Below, piece by piece: positions 44,928 to 57,786 of a stretch of 64,000 nucleotides of DNA. The notes beneath the pieces were generated by a model. It saw nothing but the letters and a program-made list of their open reading frames with translations, was not told the origin of the DNA and did not search any database. This stretch comes from Glebionis coronaria (lineage: Eukaryota; Streptophyta; Magnoliopsida; Asterales; Asteraceae): the NCBI GenBank assembly GCA_025667525.1, contig CM046876.1:480706557-480770556 (forward strand). Reading direction: 5' to 3'. The position numbers were made by a program, and so were the translations under genes. Numbering within the stretch: the stretch's first letter is position 1; each line of letters starts with the position of its first letter.

Positions 44928-46409
44928 ATGCGTACTCGATCCACGTCTTATTCAGAGCCCGAGACTCTCGAACAATTAGACATGGCCGGTGTACACAACA
45001 ACAACAACAATAATCCACCCCTCCCAAACAACAATAATAATAACCCACCCCACCAAAATATGAATAATCCACCCGATTTACGAACCATGGAGGAGCTATG
45101 TCAACCCACAATGAACGGACGTGGAGGCCCGATTGCACCAATGCATGTCACGGCTCAGGAGTTTTCGTTGAAGCATCACATGATCCAGCAAGTACAAACG
45201 AATCCATTTCGCGGAATTCCGGATGATGATGCCAACAAACACCTCGACAAATTCATCACCATTACCCAAAGCATGAAATCTCCCGGTGTTTCTATGGATG
45301 ACCTTCGCCTTCAACTTTTTCCACACTCGCTTTCTCACCATGCCGAAAAATGGTTTGACCGTCTTCCTAAGAATTCTATTCATACGTGGAACGACATGAC
45401 TCAACGCTTTTTATCGCGCTACTTCCCACCATCTATGGTCACTAACCTCCGTAACCAAATCAGTGGATTTATGCAAGAGAATGATGAATCGCTTTTTGAT
45501 GCTTGGGAACGATACAATGATTTGATCGACCGCTGTCCTAATCACAATATGCTCCCCGTCACTCTCATTGACACCTTCTACAATGGTCTCACCTTTCGCG
45601 ATCGCGACACGATCAATGCCGCCGCCGGTGGTACTTTTATGAAAAGGAGACCAGAGGAGTGTCGAGAGTTGATTGAAAACATGACTACTCACCTCAAGAA
45701 TTGGGATTCATCCGCATCCTCAAGATCTAACTCGAGAGTCAATGTTTCTTCTACTACTTCCAATCCTGAGATGACTGAAATTTCTCGACAACTCGCTGAA
45801 ATGAACAAGAATTTCATGACCATAGCCACAAACCACTTTCAACAAGCTAAAGCTGTTGCTATTTCTTGTGACACATGTGGTGGTCCTCATTCTTATAATG
45901 ATTGTCCTTCAACTCAAGGCAATTATTCTGAAAACGTTAACGCGGCATACGGTACATATCCCACGGGAAGCTATCAAGCTCGCCCTCAAGGAGACCGTAG
46001 CTTGCTAAGTTATCGCTCCAACAATTATCTTGCACCTCCCGGTTTCCCTCCTGCAAACCAAACCCAACAACAAAGCTATAACCGAAACAACCAATCCCAA
46101 CCTCGTGCTCAAAACCAATATCCATCCCAAAGAAATACCTACCAAACTCAAGGAAATTCTCAAGCTTACCAAGCTCCACCTCTCAATCAACCGATGGCAG
46201 TGAATCCCGACGTCGAGTCGTTCATGAAGACTAATCGTGAGATGGTGACGAATCTTCAGAGTCAATTTGTCAACTTGAAGAATGACATGGTGAAACAAGG
46301 AAGCGATATTCGAGCCGAGCTAAGGAATGATATGCCAAACACAGCGATGCTATTAATGCCAACATGCAAAACTCTTTTAATAATCAAGCTCTTCACCTTC
46401 GTGATATGA
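44928..46409 (+). CDS. gag: Gag of element B
   Basis: 493-residue ORF from the first ATG after the leader ([12 protein letters not shown]). It would form the capsid-like particle that packages element RNA in the cytoplasm. An Asn/Pro-rich N-terminus is followed by the Gag core at about 90-260 ([16 protein letters not shown], then [10 protein letters not shown], then LIDTFYNGL and AAGGTF). A zinc knuckle lies at C314, C317, H321, C326 (CX2CX3HX4C, one residue shorter than the usual X4 spacing). The tail is Gln/Asn-rich. The frame leaves the Gag-Pol reading by one base at about 46330-46340 and then runs 20-odd unrelated residues to the stop at 46409. Many Athila copies encode Gag and Pol in one frame, so this is probably a recent one-base lesion; a programmed shift is the alternative. 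Confidence 0.93.
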   Translation: MRTRSTSYSEPETLEQLDMAGVHNNNNNNPPLPNNNNNNPPHQNMNNPPDLRTMEELCQPTMNGRGGPIAPMHVTAQEFSLKHHMIQQVQTNPFRGIPDDDANKHLDKFITITQSMKSPGVSMDDLRLQLFPHSLSHHAEKWFDRLPKNSIHTWNDMTQRFLSRYFPPSMVTNLRNQISGFMQENDESLFDAWERYNDLIDRCPNHNMLPVTLIDTFYNGLTFRDRDTINAAAGGTFMKRRPEECRELIENMTTHLKNWDSSASSRSNSRVNVSSTTSNPEMTEISRQLAEMNKNFMTIATNHFQQAKAVAISCDTCGGPHSYNDCPSTQGNYSENVNAAYGTYPTGSYQARPQGDRSLLSYRSNNYLAPPGFPPANQTQQQSYNRNNQSQPRAQNQYPSQRNTYQTQGNSQAYQAPPLNQPMAVNPDVESFMKTNREMVTNLQSQFVNLKNDMVKQGSDIRAELRNDMPNTAMLLMPTCKTLLIIKLFTFVI

Positions 46410-49400
46410 TTGGTTCGCTCATCCAAGGTAATCAACCCTCTTCCTCGGGTACTCTTCCGAGTAATACCGTTGCGAATCCAAGAGGGGAGATGAAAGCAAT
46501 CACCACTCGTAGTGGAAAAGGTTATATGGAACCCGAGCTTCCTACACCTCCACCGGTGATTGTGAACAAGGAAAAAGAGCAACTTTCCCCACCTCCTTCA
46601 CCTTCTATCCCCATTTCCCCACCACCCGTGGTTGTTAGTGATCCTATCCCCTTAAAGCCTTCTTCTTCATCCAATATACCTTATCCTTCAAGGTTGAGGA
46701 AAGAGAAGCAAAAGAGCAAGGATGATATTCAGGTTTCAAACTTCCTAAAAATGTTTAAACAATTGAATTTTAACATCTCCTTTGCCGAGGCTCTCGCTCA
46801 CATGCCCAAATATGCTAAGATGTTTAAAGATCTTCTAAGTGATAAAGAAAAGCTTCTTGACATTGCTCAGACCCAACTTAATGAGAACTGCTCCGCAGTG
46901 CTCTTAAGGAAATTGCCCACCAAACTTGGTGATCCGGGTCGCTTCTTGATTCCTTGCAACTTCCCGGGAGTAGAGAATTGCATGGCCCTAGCCGATCTAG
47001 GTGCCAGTATAAACTTAATGACTTTAAGTGTTTGGAAGCAATTATCTCTCCCTGAGCTAGTCCCCACACGAATGACTTTGGAATTAGCCAACCGTACGGT
47101 TGCTTATCCAGTGGGGATAGCCGAAGATGTCTTTGTTGGCGTTGACAAATTCACCTTCCCGGCGGATTTTGTCGTCGTTGACTACGAGATGGACCCTCGT
47201 GTTCCATTAATCGTTGGACGTCCATTCCTGAGGACCGGTCGCACTCTCATTGATGTAGCCGCAGGCGAATTAATCATGAGAGTTGGTGACGATCAAATTG
47301 TCTTCAACATGGGTAAGATTTCTCAGCAACCTTATTCATATGAGAGTGTTAATGCTATTGATGTTCTCGATGAGGCTTGTGAAGAACATTTTCATGATGC
47401 TTGCAAAAGTACTCTCTCTTCTCTACCCAATGTTGAGACCGTTGCCTCAATTGCTCCAGCATTTACTCCTTTTGGAGAAAGTGACTTGGATGAGTTCGAA
47501 GCTAGCTTGGGTCCCCTCGACATTAAGTATGATAATTCGTCCACCAATTGGGATGAAGATATTCGTACTATTGAGAGACTTTTCAATGAGGACCCATTGT
47601 CTCCTCCTACTCCTAAAGAGGTGACTAATGATGATCCATCGTTAGTTTCACCATCTACTGAGGATCCTCCTACTCTCGAGCTTAAGGACCTACCGCCTCA
47701 TCTAGAGTACGTTTTCCTAGAAGACGACGAGAAGTTACCGGTCATCATCGCAAAGGATCTGAAAGAAGACGAAAAAGCCCGACTTGTTGCAGTGTTGAAG
47801 AAGCATAAACGCGCTATCGCTTGGAAAATCTCCGACATCCGTGGAATTGATCCTCACTTCTGCACACATAAAATTCTCATGGAGGACGACTTTAAGCCCA
47901 CTATTCAAAGCCAAAGAAGGGTGAATCCTAAAATACATGATGTCATCAAAAAAGAGGTTATCAAACTTCTTGATGCGGGTATGATTTACCCTATTTCGGA
48001 TTCCCCATGGGTTAGTCCAGTCCATTGTGTGCCTAAGAAAGGCGGAATCACCGTTGTGCCCAATGCAAACAACGAGTTAATTCCTACCCGTCTCGTTACT
48101 GGGTGGAGAGTTTGTATAGACTACCGCAAACTCAATGATGCCACTAGAAAGGATCATTTCCCTCTACCTTTTATGGACCAAATGCTTGAACGTCTAGCGG
48201 GTAATGAATATTACTGCTTTCTGGATGGTTTCTCGGGTTATTTTCAAATACCCATCGATCCCCAAGATCAAGAGAAGACAACATTCACTTGTCCCTACGG
48301 CACATTTGCTTATAAAAGAATGCCTTTTGGCTTATGCAATGCCCCCGGGACTTTCCAAAGGTGTATGTTGGCTATATTCCATGACATGGTTGAGCAAACC
48401 ATGGAAGTCTTCATGGATGATTTCTCGGTCTTCGGGGATTCCTTTTCTTCTTGCCTTGCCAATTTGGAACGTATGCTTAAGCGGTGCAAAGACACTCGCC
48501 TTGTTCTGAATTGGGAAAAATGCCATTTTATGGTAAAAGAAGGCATTGTGCTAGGACACAAAATCTCTAAAGCCGGTCTTGAAGTCGACCGTGCTAAAGT
48601 TGATGTCATAGCCAAATTACCTCCACCTTCAACCGTGAAGGGTGTGAGAAGCTTTCTGGGTCATGCGGGCTTCTATCGACGATTCATTCAGGATTTCTCT
48701 AAAATCGCTCGCCCGATGACCCACCTCTTGGAAAAAGATACTCCTTTTATCTTTTCTAAAGAGTGTCTCGAATCCTTCAATCTTCTTAAGGATAAGCTAA
48801 CTAAGGCACCGGTCTTGGTTACCCCTAATTGGGAGCTGCCTTTTGAATTGATGTGCGATGCTAGCGACTTTGCTATTGGTGCGGTTCTGGGCCAAAGAGT
48901 GAATAAACACTTCCAACCAATCCACTACGCTAGCAAAACAATGACGGGGGCTCAATTGCATTATACGACAACCGAAAAAGAGCTTTTAGCTGTTGTCTAC
49001 GCTTTTGAGAAATTTCGCCCCTATCTTGTTTTATCCACCACCATCGTATACACGGACCATTCCGCGTTGAAGTACTTGATGACTAAGAATGATTCTAAGC
49101 CAAGACTTCTCCGCTGGGTTTTACTCCTTCAAGAATTCAACATTGAAATTCGTGACAAGAAGGGTGCTGAAAACCTGGCCGCGGATCATCTGAGCAGACT
49201 TGAGGATCCATATCAAGGGGACCATCCGAACAAAGAGATCAATGACTCTTTTCCCCTTGAGACCTTAATGTCTATAAATCCCAATCTTGATGGCACCCCG
49301 TGGTTTGCCGATATTGCAAACTACTTAGCGGGTGGTGTTCTCATCCAAGGGTTAACATCCCAACAAAAGAAGAAGTTCTTGAACGATGTTAAGACTTACT

Positions 49401-50584
49401 TTTGGGAGGACCCTTTTCTATTCAAACAATGCGCTGACCTGATTATTCGTCGGTGTGTTGACGGACCGGCAGCTTTTGATATTCTCCAAGCGTGCCACAA
49501 AGGACCCACCGGTGGTCACTTTGGTCCCAACTACACCGCCAAAAAAGTGTTTGACTCGGGATTCTATTGGCCCACCATTTATCGTGATGCTCACGAGATG
49601 GTTAAACATTGTGATGCTTGCCAAAAACAAGGCAAGATCACACATAAAGACGAGATGCCTCAAAATTTCATACAAGAATGTGAAATCTTTGATGTATGGG
49701 GCATCGACTTTATGGGGCCATTCCCGTCTTCTAAAGGCAACAAATACATCCTTGTCGCTGTCGACTACGTTTCTAAATGGGTTGAAGCAAAAGCTTTACC
49801 CACTAACGACGCGAGGGTGGTTTGTAATTTCTTGAAACAACTGTTTGCTCGTTTCGGTGTTCCTCGTGCTATTATCAGTGACAGCGGGACTCATTTTTGC
49901 AACGATCAATTTGCAAGAGTCATGGCTAAGTATGGTGTCAATCACCGTCTTTCCACCGCTTATCATCCTCAAACCAACGGTCAAGCCGAGATATCCAACC
50001 GTGGATTGAAGAGAATTTTGGAACGTACTGTGGGAGAGCATCGTGCCTCGTGGGCCGATAAACTTGATGATGCTCTGTGGGCTTTCCGTACCGCCTATAA
50101 GACGCCGATTGGCTGTACACCTTATCGTCTTGTGTACGGGAAAGCCTGCCACCTCCCCATCGAGCTGGAACATAAGGCATACTGGGCCTTGAAGTGGGCT
50201 AACTTCGACATCAACAAAGCCGGTGATTTTCGAAAGATTCAACTCAACGAGCTACACGAATTGAGGAATCAAGCTTACGAGAACTCATTGATCTACAAGG
50301 AGAAGACCAAGATTATCCACGATGCTAAAATCAAGAACCGAGAGTTCAACGTTGGTGATCAAGTCTTACTCTTTAACTCTCGGTTGAAGATTTTCTCAGG
50401 CAAGTTGAAGAGCCGCTGGTCTGGTCCATTCACCATCGCTAATGTCTTTCCCTATGGTACCATTGAGCTTTCACAGCCAAATGGGCCTAACTTTAAGGTG
50501 AATGGCCAGCGTTTGAAATTGTACGTTGGTGAGGACATCTCTCAGGAGATGATTCCATCCCTCACCACGTTTCCCTTGAATTAG
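46364..50584 (+). CDS. pol: Pol of element B: protease, reverse transcriptase, RNase H, integrase
   Basis: 1406 residues counted from ATG 46364; the true product is probably joined to Gag upstream. Protease: catalytic D211 in DLGAS. Reverse transcriptase: [15 protein letters not shown] with a catalytic Asp, and FMDD at 683-686. RNase H: D832, E873, D898, D941. Integrase zinc finger: H1045, H1052, C1083, C1086. Integrase core: D1115, D1173, E1209 with D-D-35-E spacing. C-terminal module with RWSGPF near 1350; no chromodomain. Protein converts element RNA to DNA and inserts it. Order PR-RT-RH-IN is Gypsy. The ORF overlaps gag by 46 bases in another frame and ends with TAG six bases before the post-pol hairpin. 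No stop or missing catalytic residue is seen. Confidence 0.96.
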   Translation: MQNSFNNQALHLRDMIGSLIQGNQPSSSGTLPSNTVANPRGEMKAITTRSGKGYMEPELPTPPPVIVNKEKEQLSPPPSPSIPISPPPVVVSDPIPLKPSSSSNIPYPSRLRKEKQKSKDDIQVSNFLKMFKQLNFNISFAEALAHMPKYAKMFKDLLSDKEKLLDIAQTQLNENCSAVLLRKLPTKLGDPGRFLIPCNFPGVENCMALADLGASINLMTLSVWKQLSLPELVPTRMTLELANRTVAYPVGIAEDVFVGVDKFTFPADFVVVDYEMDPRVPLIVGRPFLRTGRTLIDVAAGELIMRVGDDQIVFNMGKISQQPYSYESVNAIDVLDEACEEHFHDACKSTLSSLPNVETVASIAPAFTPFGESDLDEFEASLGPLDIKYDNSSTNWDEDIRTIERLFNEDPLSPPTPKEVTNDDPSLVSPSTEDPPTLELKDLPPHLEYVFLEDDEKLPVIIAKDLKEDEKARLVAVLKKHKRAIAWKISDIRGIDPHFCTHKILMEDDFKPTIQSQRRVNPKIHDVIKKEVIKLLDAGMIYPISDSPWVSPVHCVPKKGGITVVPNANNELIPTRLVTGWRVCIDYRKLNDATRKDHFPLPFMDQMLERLAGNEYYCFLDGFSGYFQIPIDPQDQEKTTFTCPYGTFAYKRMPFGLCNAPGTFQRCMLAIFHDMVEQTMEVFMDDFSVFGDSFSSCLANLERMLKRCKDTRLVLNWEKCHFMVKEGIVLGHKISKAGLEVDRAKVDVIAKLPPPSTVKGVRSFLGHAGFYRRFIQDFSKIARPMTHLLEKDTPFIFSKECLESFNLLKDKLTKAPVLVTPNWELPFELMCDASDFAIGAVLGQRVNKHFQPIHYASKTMTGAQLHYTTTEKELLAVVYAFEKFRPYLVLSTTIVYTDHSALKYLMTKNDSKPRLLRWVLLLQEFNIEIRDKKGAENLAADHLSRLEDPYQGDHPNKEINDSFPLETLMSINPNLDGTPWFADIANYLAGGVLIQGLTSQQKKKFLNDVKTYFWEDPFLFKQCADLIIRRCVDGPAAFDILQACHKGPTGGHFGPNYTAKKVFDSGFYWPTIYRDAHEMVKHCDACQKQGKITHKDEMPQNFIQECEIFDVWGIDFMGPFPSSKGNKYILVAVDYVSKWVEAKALPTNDARVVCNFLKQLFARFGVPRAIISDSGTHFCNDQFARVMAKYGVNHRLSTAYHPQTNGQAEISNRGLKRILERTVGEHRASWADKLDDALWAFRTAYKTPIGCTPYRLVYGKACHLPIELEHKAYWALKWANFDINKAGDFRKIQLNELHELRNQAYENSLIYKEKTKIIHDAKIKNREFNVGDQVLLFNSRLKIFSGKLKSRWSGPFTIANVFPYGTIELSQPNGPNFKVNGQRLKLYVGEDISQEMIPSLTTFPLN

Positions 50585-50590
50585 TTCGGG

Positions 50591-50650
50591 ACCGAGTCAG
50601 GCTCGTGACTCGGTAAACAAAAACAAGCGCTCCTCGGGAGGCAACCCGAG
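50591..50650 (+). other. Post-pol double hairpin (element B)
   Basis: Hairpin 1 at 50591-50614: stem ACCGAGTCA / TGACTCGGT, loop GGCTCG. Hairpin 2 at 50633-50650: stem CTCGGG / CCCGAG, loop AGGCAA. Both are perfect and lie directly after the pol stop codon. Counterparts are in A (4389-4445) and C (57553-57610). Confidence 0.7.
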
Positions 50651-52480
50651 TATCTATCCCCCTTTCCCGTTTTTCATCATAAGTGTAGGGGGAGCTATAT
50701 AGGTTGCTTGTTTTTGGATGGTGATGTGATTACAGGGATTATTGCACTCTTGGAATCTTTGAAGAACCGTGCCCCCATGTTATCCGAAATCCGGTTCTAT
50801 CTCTCAACTATCGTGATTCAAATTTCTTCATACTCACATTTGAAATTGATCACTTTAGTCGTCTCTTCCTTAACTCGAGTTAACCAACGTGCACAATGTC
50901 ATAAGTGTAGGGGAGATTTTTCCCACATGCTTAAACATTGAGGACAATGTTTATCTTAAGTGTAGGGGGGACTTCTATCGAAGTTTTAAGTGGACTTTTC
51001 CATGAAAATGCCTTCATTAAACTGGAAAATCATCTTTTTCAACATTTTTCAAATTTTTTATTAACTTTGGCTAATTTTTAAATTTTTATCGTTGCTTTCA
51101 TATGTATATATCCCGCAATAAAGTCAAAAATATTAATAAAGTGGTGTAGCTAGTTTAGAAGTCTTTGACGTATTAGGCCCGCTGCGTTTATTTTGACTCA
51201 ACCCGAATAGACTTATCCAAGTTTATTCTAGCTAGTATCCTTAACCATGTAGACCTTAATTGGTTTATTAGGCTAAGTGTCCACGAGTCTCATTACTTGA
51301 GATTTTAAATTGTGGAGGACGAGAAATGATAGAGTCAATTATAAGTCGGTATTCTTGCACAAGCTCACTTGGTGTAATTATTTGCCTATTCTCCCATCAC
51401 TTGCTAATAATTTATCTGCAATAAGTAAGGTCGTACGATTTGAAAGGTTACTTAGCTTCTAGCCCAAGATCGTTTAAAAGTTGCTCGGTAATGACGAGAG
51501 TTCATAGCCAAGGCATAACTTATGAAGCGGGGTGCGAAGATTGGCGAGTCCGAAAAGGCCCTAACAAGGCATGAGGATTCAATTTTATTGCTGAAGATCC
51601 AAAAGTGATGTGAAAAGCATTATCCCAAAATCAATATGAAGGATCAAGACTCACGATGAAAAGCAATCAACTCCCACAAAGATGATGGAGAAGTCTATCC
51701 GAAAAGACCCTAACAAGGTATGAGGATAAATAGATCCAAGTCCGAAAAGGAGGCGGATCGTTGTATCTCGAAATCCCAATTAGAGATTGAAGAAATAATC
51801 ATGAAGTCGTGGTCAACAAAGTTGGAGTACCCCTCAAAAGTCTCCAAAGTGAAGAAACTCTATTATGATGAGAAGACCATTATCTCAAGAACGTCTCTCG
51901 AAGATATGAAGTATGAAGTACATGCCAAATATCGGCCTGAGAAAGGTCTCAAATCGTGAACCGAGTTATGCCAAGATATGAACTTTTTGATATCCCGAGA
52001 AGCAGTTTTAAGAGATTTTGTCCTTTAGCTAACTATTGATCAAATCGTCCTACTTTGCTTTCAGCCTAAATAAACTATCGAAATAAGTCCAAAAATGCAT
52101 CTTCATGATCATTCTAAGACAAAAATAAAATATAAGAGATACACCTAGGAATAAGGGAGTTTAAGCATTTAATTAAGCCATGTGTGTAAGTGTTTGAATT
52201 GCTAACTTATAATAACAATGATCTCGTTTTTAAGCTTAGTTTGGGGAACGTGAAACTTGAGGGTGATAAATCTTCGCAACACCAAAGCCCTAATGTAAGT
52301 CCTCGATCTCTTTACAAGTTATTCCCACATAGCTATGTTCTATCCTTTTGTTTACTTTAAATTTCTCTTAGTGCTTTAATTTTTGTTAGTAGTATTTGAA
52401 TAAGGCCAAGGTTAATTAATTATGAGAAAAGTGTAATGTTGCTTTATCACTAAGCATTGCATGAGGGCATGGCAATGGTT
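50651..52480 (+). other. 3' noncoding region of element B
   Basis: 1.8 kb without a supported gene; the 77- and 79-residue ORFs (50708, 51720) have no known motif. It holds three polypurine-like copies AAGTGTAGGGG (50681, 50903, 50958) and a hairpin at 50932-50953 (TAAACATTG / CAATGTTTA, loop AGGA). It also has segments around GAAAAGGCCCTAACAAGG (about 51552) and GAAAAGACCCTAACAAGG (about 51701). Largely colinear with 4446-6236 of element A. No env-like reading frame. Confidence 0.75.
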
Positions 52481-52494
52481 AAGTGTAGGGGATT
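52481..52494 (+). other. Polypurine tract of element B
   Basis: AAGTGTAGGGGATT directly before the 3' LTR, identical to that of element A. Confidence 0.88.
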
Positions 52495-54193
52495 TGATAG
52501 GTGTGTAAACACCCATCTTTTCTACCACTTATTTCTTGCTAAAACAAGACCAAAACGCGTATTTAATGTCATTTGTTTGGAATTATGCGTGGTTTGTGTG
52601 TTTGTTTATGTTTTCAGAGCCAACCGGATAAATATTGGAGAAAACATGGGATTACACGGGTTTTATCAAGGAAAAAGACTGAAGACGAAGTCTATTGTCC
52701 AAGAGATGCAAAAGATTTGAAGTCAATGGGCCTATTTGAAGATTTATCGAAGAAAAGGACCAAAGACGGAAGATTTACACATGTCGAAGAAACTCAAGTC
52801 TATTTAACGAAGGAATTAAAAGACGAATTGAATTTAATCGACGACAAATCCCGAATCAGAATCGAAAACGTTAACTTTTCTGAAAAGACGAGAAGACAAA
52901 AAAAGAAGGGAAGAAAGCCCACTCACCAACCAAGGGAGAAGCCTATAAATACTCCTCCCATTCACACATTCGAACTCTCTCATCTTCCTTTTCAGTTATT
53001 CTTCTTCCTAGTTTTTAGGAACCATCTCCCTTAAGGAGTGGTTTTAATCTTTGTTTGATTTATCTTCCAATCTTGTAAGTTAATCTTTTCTTGTTTGTTG
53101 AATCTTAATTCATTAATACAAATCATCTTTTAATCTTTCCATCATCTTGTTCTTCATATCTTTTTGATTCTTAGTGCTTAAATTTCATTCGTTTGGTTTG
53201 ATTGTCAAAAGTAAGTGGGTTTTGTGATTTTGTTGTTTTGGATTCAAGCTTTCTTTGAGTAAAGGATTAGTGGTAAGATTGGTTTAAGCTTTGATCAAAA
53301 ACTTGTTGATTTTTGGTTTTGATTTCGTGTTCTGTTAACTCCCCTGTTCTTCGCTACTCTTTCTGATCTCGCCCAGATTCCGAATAGGGAATCTGGGGTT
53401 GTGACTATTCGGAATATCTCAATTATTCCGAGTAGTGGTTATTTTCCTTGTTTATTCGGAACATTTCTATTATTCCGACTATTGGCTAATTTTCTTCTCT
53501 ATTCGGAATAACTCGATTATTCCGAGTAAGGCTTTATTTCCAGATTTTCCGAATAGGGTTTCTCAAAAACATATTCCGAATAGCTCAAACTTTCCGCATA
53601 AGACCTCATATTCCGCATAGAGTTTATTGTTCCGCATAAGAGACACTTTCCGCATAGAACAAAATATTCCGCATAAGATATACTTTCCGCATAGGGCATT
53701 TCCAGATTATTCCGAATAGGTTATTTTCCAATTATTCCGAGTAAGGCAATTTTTCCGAATAGGATTGGTTTTCCGCATAGCAGTACTATTCCGCATAGAC
53801 CCTTTCCCAAATTATTCCGCATAAGTGCTATTTTCCGCATAAGAGCTTTGTTCCGCATGGCATTGATTATTCCGAGTAAGGGGAACTTTCCGAATGAAGC
53901 AATATATTCCGCATAGGGATCCAGAGTTGGGTTTTCCATTCAGTGTTGAGGTACTTATTCTCAGTTATAATTTTTAGTTTGATTTAACTATTTCTAGTTC
54001 TTACATTTTAGTAGATTTAGACCAAAGCTCCCCCTTTTTAGTCACCAATTACAACGATTCCACTTTTGACTGTGATCGATTCGAGAAGATACCGAGAACG
54101 AAACAACGATATATATCAATTGGGTACGAGCAACGCAAAGAGAGATCTTGCAAGTAAAAACCTTTTTATTAACCAACCAAAAGTCAGTTATTA
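52495..54193 (+). repeat. Element B 3' LTR
   Basis: 1699 bp, nearly identical to the 5' LTR. Differences seen: one extra T near 52606, and single substitutions near 52871, 53357, 53541 and 53981. Followed by TACAT (54194-54198) and the resumed pol of element C. Confidence 0.95.
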
Positions 54194-54198
54194 TACAT

Positions 54199-57100
54199 CA
54201 ATGGCTTTGATTGATGTGCATGTTAGAAAAATCACCTTACGTTTCAACGACGAGGAACTTGTTATAAACGCAACACAAAACTCTCTAATTTCTCATGTTT
54301 ATTCCGTCGCGAGCATAAACCTCGTTGATATGATTGACGTCTTTGCTAGGAATTTTCACAAGAAGTTTTAGGCTTTGGTGACGATGAAAATAGTGGCAAT
54401 CCCACTATGCTTGATCCCATTCTTGACAATTCGACACCATCCTTCACTCCATTTGAAGGTGGTGGTTTTACGTTGGAATAATTTGATGTTCCTCGTACTT
54501 GTAACGAAGACCTCGACAACGATGAGGACTTCTCGATTATCAAGGATTTTCTTAACGATTTCCTATTTCCTCCACCCAAGGAGGTTATAAGTATCGAGCA
54601 CAAATCTTCAATTGAGGAACCACCAATCCTCGAGTTGAAAGATTTACCTTCTCATCCTGAATACGTATTCTTGGAAGGAGACGATAAGTTGCCGGTGATT
54701 ATTACGAAAGATCTTTCGAATGATGAAAAAACCTCACTTGTCGATGTTCTAAAGGACCACAAAGGGGCAATTGCGTGGAAATTATCCGACATTAAGGGGA
54801 TTGATCCTAAATTTTGTACCCACAAATTCTTAATGGAGGAGGACAACAAACCCGCAATCCAATGCCAAAGGAGGGTGAACCCCAAAATTCTCGACGTCAT
54901 CGAAAAGGAAGTCCTTAAACTCCTTGACGCGGGAATGATTTACCCTATTTCCGATAGCCCTTGGGTGAGTCCTATTCATTGTGTCCCTAAGAAGGGAGGA
55001 ATGACCGTTGTTCCAAATGATGCCAACGAGTTAATTCCAACTCGACTCGTGACCGGTTGGAGGGTGTGTATCGACTATCGTAAGTTGAATGACGCCACTC
55101 GTAAAGACCATTTTCCCTTGCCCTTCATCGACCAAATGTGGGAGCGTCTTGCGGGAAACGATTTCTATTGCTTTTAGATGGTTTTTCCGGTTACTTCCAA
55201 ATCCCCATCGATCCTCGTGATCAAGAAAAAACTACGTTTACGTGTCCTTATGGAACGTTTGCCTATCGTAGAATGCCATTCAGACTTTGCAATGCACCGG
55301 GAACTTTTCAACGGTGCATGATGGCTATTTTCATGACATGATCGAGAAGACGATGGAAGTCTTTATGGATGATTTTTCCGTGTTTGGTTGTTCGTTCACT
55401 TCGTGTGTGTCGAATCTTGAGAGAATGTCGAAACGTTATGAGAAAACCAACCTTGTGCTCAATTGGAAAAAATGTCATTTTATGGTTAAGGAAGGAATCT
55501 TCTTAGGGCACAAGGTCTCAAAATCTGGGATTGAGGTAGACAAATCTAAGGTAGACTTCTTCGCCAAATTACCTCATCCCAAAACCGTTAAGGGAGTTAG
55601 GAGTTTCCTAGGCCACGCGGGCTTTTATAGTCGATTCATCAAGGATTTTTTAAAGATTTCTCGACCTATTACACATCTCCTCGAAAAAGATGCTCCTTTT
55701 GTCTTTAACGAAGATTGTGTACGAGCCTTTGAAATCCTTAAGAGGAAACTTATCGAAGCTCCCATTCTTGTTGCTCCAAATTAGAACCTCCCCTTTGAGC
55801 TCATGTGTGACGTAAGTGATTACGCTATTGGGGTCGTTTTGGGGCAACGTCATGATAAGCATTTCTTGCCTATTCACTATGCTAGCAAGACAATGACCGA
55901 GGCTCAACTTAAATATACTACAACGGAAAAAGAATTCCTTGTCGTGGTGTATGCATTTGAGAAATTCCGACCTTACCTCGTCTTGACCCAATGCATAGTG
56001 TATACGGATCACTCGGCAATCAAGTATCTCATGGCTAAACAAGATGCAAAGCCGAGATTGCTTCGTTGGATTCTCCTCCTACAAGAATTTGATGTCGAAA
56101 TACTTGACAAAAAAGGAGCCGAGAATCTAGCGGCCGATCATCTTTCTCGCTTGGAAGATTCTCACCAAAGTGTGTAAGAGAACAAGTAAATTACCGAAAC
56201 ATTTCCTCTCGAGACACTTGGTGTAGTGAATTCTAAGCTTGACTCATCCACCCCATGGTTTGCGAACATCGCAAATTACCATGCATGAAACTTCATCATT
56301 AAGGGTATGACGACTCAACAAAAACGAAAATTCTTTCGTGACGTCAAGTTCTACTTTTGGAACGACCCTTACCTATTTCGGACTTGTGTGGATCAAATTA
56401 TTTGACGTTGTGTATTTGGCACCGAAGCTTCTAATATCCTTAGAGCTTGTCACGAGGGACCCACGGGTTGTCACCATGGTGCTAATCTCACGGCGAAGAA
56501 GGTCTTTGATGCTGGATTCTTTTGGCCTACTATTTACCAAGATGCAACGCACTTGTGAAGTCGTGTGACTCATGCCAATGACAAGGAAAAGCCTCACAAA
56601 ACGATGAAATGCCACAAAACATCATCCAAGTGTGTGAGATCTTTGACGTTTGGGGAATTGATTTTATGGGGCCGTTCCCATCATCTCGTGGTAATAAGTA
56701 CATACTTGTCACCGTGGACTACCTATCCAAGTGGGTGGAAGCTAATACTTTGTCCACGAACGATGATCGTGTGGTAGTAAAGTTTTTGAAGAGCTTGTTT
56801 TCTCGGTTTGGAACCCCTCGTGTGTTCATAAGCGATCATGGAACCCATTTTTATAATGACCAATTCGGAAGGTTCCTAAGGAAATATGGGGTTACACATC
56901 GGCTTTCTACGGCTTATCACCCACAAACGAGTGGGCAAGTCGAGGTTTCAAACCGAGCGTTGAAAAGGATCTTGGAGAGATCGATAGGAGAGAACCGACA
57001 ATCATGGTCGGATAAGCTAGACGATTCTTTATGGGCCTTTCGTACTGCTCATAAGATGCCCATCGGGTGCACTCCTTACAAGCTCGTGTACGGGAAGAAT

Positions 57101-57540
57101 TGCCATTTGCCAATTGAACTCGAACACAAACCTTATTGTACCCTTAAGCGTTGTAATGATGACATTGAGACCGCGGGAAAACACCAGAAAATGCAATTGA
57201 CTGAATTGAATGAATTGAGAGACATTGCTTATGAAAATTCATTAATTTATAAAGAGAAAACTAAAAAGTTTCATGATTCTAAAATTAAAAACCGGGTTTT
57301 TAACATTGGAGATCAAGTGTTGCTTTTAACTCACGTTTGAAAATCTTTTCAGGCAAGTTGAAATCCTGTTGGTCTGGTCCATTCATCGTTACCCAAGTTT
57401 TTCCATATGGGACCATCGATCTAGCTCAAAATGATCGCCCTAATTTCAAGGTGAATGAACATAGGTTGAAGAACTACTTTGGTGGGGAAGTTACCTCTTT
57501 GAACTACCTCGACCAAGTCACTTTCCCCAATGATAATTAG
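54199..57540 (+). pseudogene. Decayed pol of element C (protease end to integrase)
   Basis: Resumes the protease frame interrupted by B and runs to TAG 57538, with several frame changes (near 54370, 55165, 55335, 56175-56610, 57335) and stops. RT is readable: [12 protein letters not shown] near 54970, and FMDDFSVFG near 55365-55390. RNase H has [11 protein letters not shown] near 56000 and [10 protein letters not shown] near 56120. The integrase zinc finger is damaged (56440-56580). The integrase core in 56609-57340 keeps [21 protein letters not shown] and the QVEVSNR Glu. The C-terminal module at 57337-57540 has SCWSGPF. Clearly the same family as B but old and dead. Confidence 0.92.
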
Positions 57541-57552
57541 TATCGAGGGGAT

Positions 57553-57610
57553 CGAGTCGAGCTCATGACTCGGTAATCAAAAATGAGGTGCCTCGTGGGG
57601 GAGTCCCATG
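57553..57610 (+). other. Post-pol double hairpin (element C)
   Basis: Hairpin 1 at 57553-57572: stem CGAGTC / GACTCG with an eight-base loop. Hairpin 2 at 57594-57610: stem CGTGGG / CCCATG (one G-T pair), loop GGAGT. The position after the pol stop matches A and B although the sequence differs. Confidence 0.55.
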
Positions 57611-57786
57611 CTTATCCATGTACATATTATCGCTTTCTAATGTAGTAACGTGAGGGGATTTGTGCCCTTCCAACCTTTGTTTCGTGGATTGGAGCCTCTC
57701 GTGTTCGTTTTATGGGAGCACTCGATCGTTTGCTTTGAAGAATTTCTTGATATCCACACATGATATATCCTTATATGTTCGTTTTA
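57611..57786 (+). other. 3' noncoding region of element C, left part
   Basis: Short stretch between the hairpins and insertion L. ACGTGAGGGGATTT at about 57648 may be a worn polypurine-like copy in the position of 4467 and 50681. The last bases before L (57782-57786, TTTTA) pair with GTTTA at 61846-61850 as an imperfect target duplication. Confidence 0.6.

Larger units (their letters stand above)
43022..54193 (+). mobile_element. Element B: young, nearly intact Athila-like Gypsy retrotransposon
   Basis: 11,172 bp: 5' LTR 43022-44719, tRNA-Asp primer site 44723-44737, gag 44928-46409, pol 46364-50584, 3' noncoding 50585-52480, polypurine tract 52481-52494, 3' LTR 52495-54193. The 5-bp duplication TACAT is at 43017-43021 and 54194-54198. 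By eye the 1.7-kb LTRs differ at about five places, one of them a single-base indel, which indicates a recent insertion. No chromodomain and no env-like ORF are visible. The insertion interrupts the protease of element C. Confidence 0.96.

Noticed and set aside
50585..52494. Possible env-like gene after pol in element B, as reported for some Athila elements
   Set aside because: No ORF above 80 residues, no signal peptide or membrane segment in a plausible frame; the region is noncoding with conserved short motifs.
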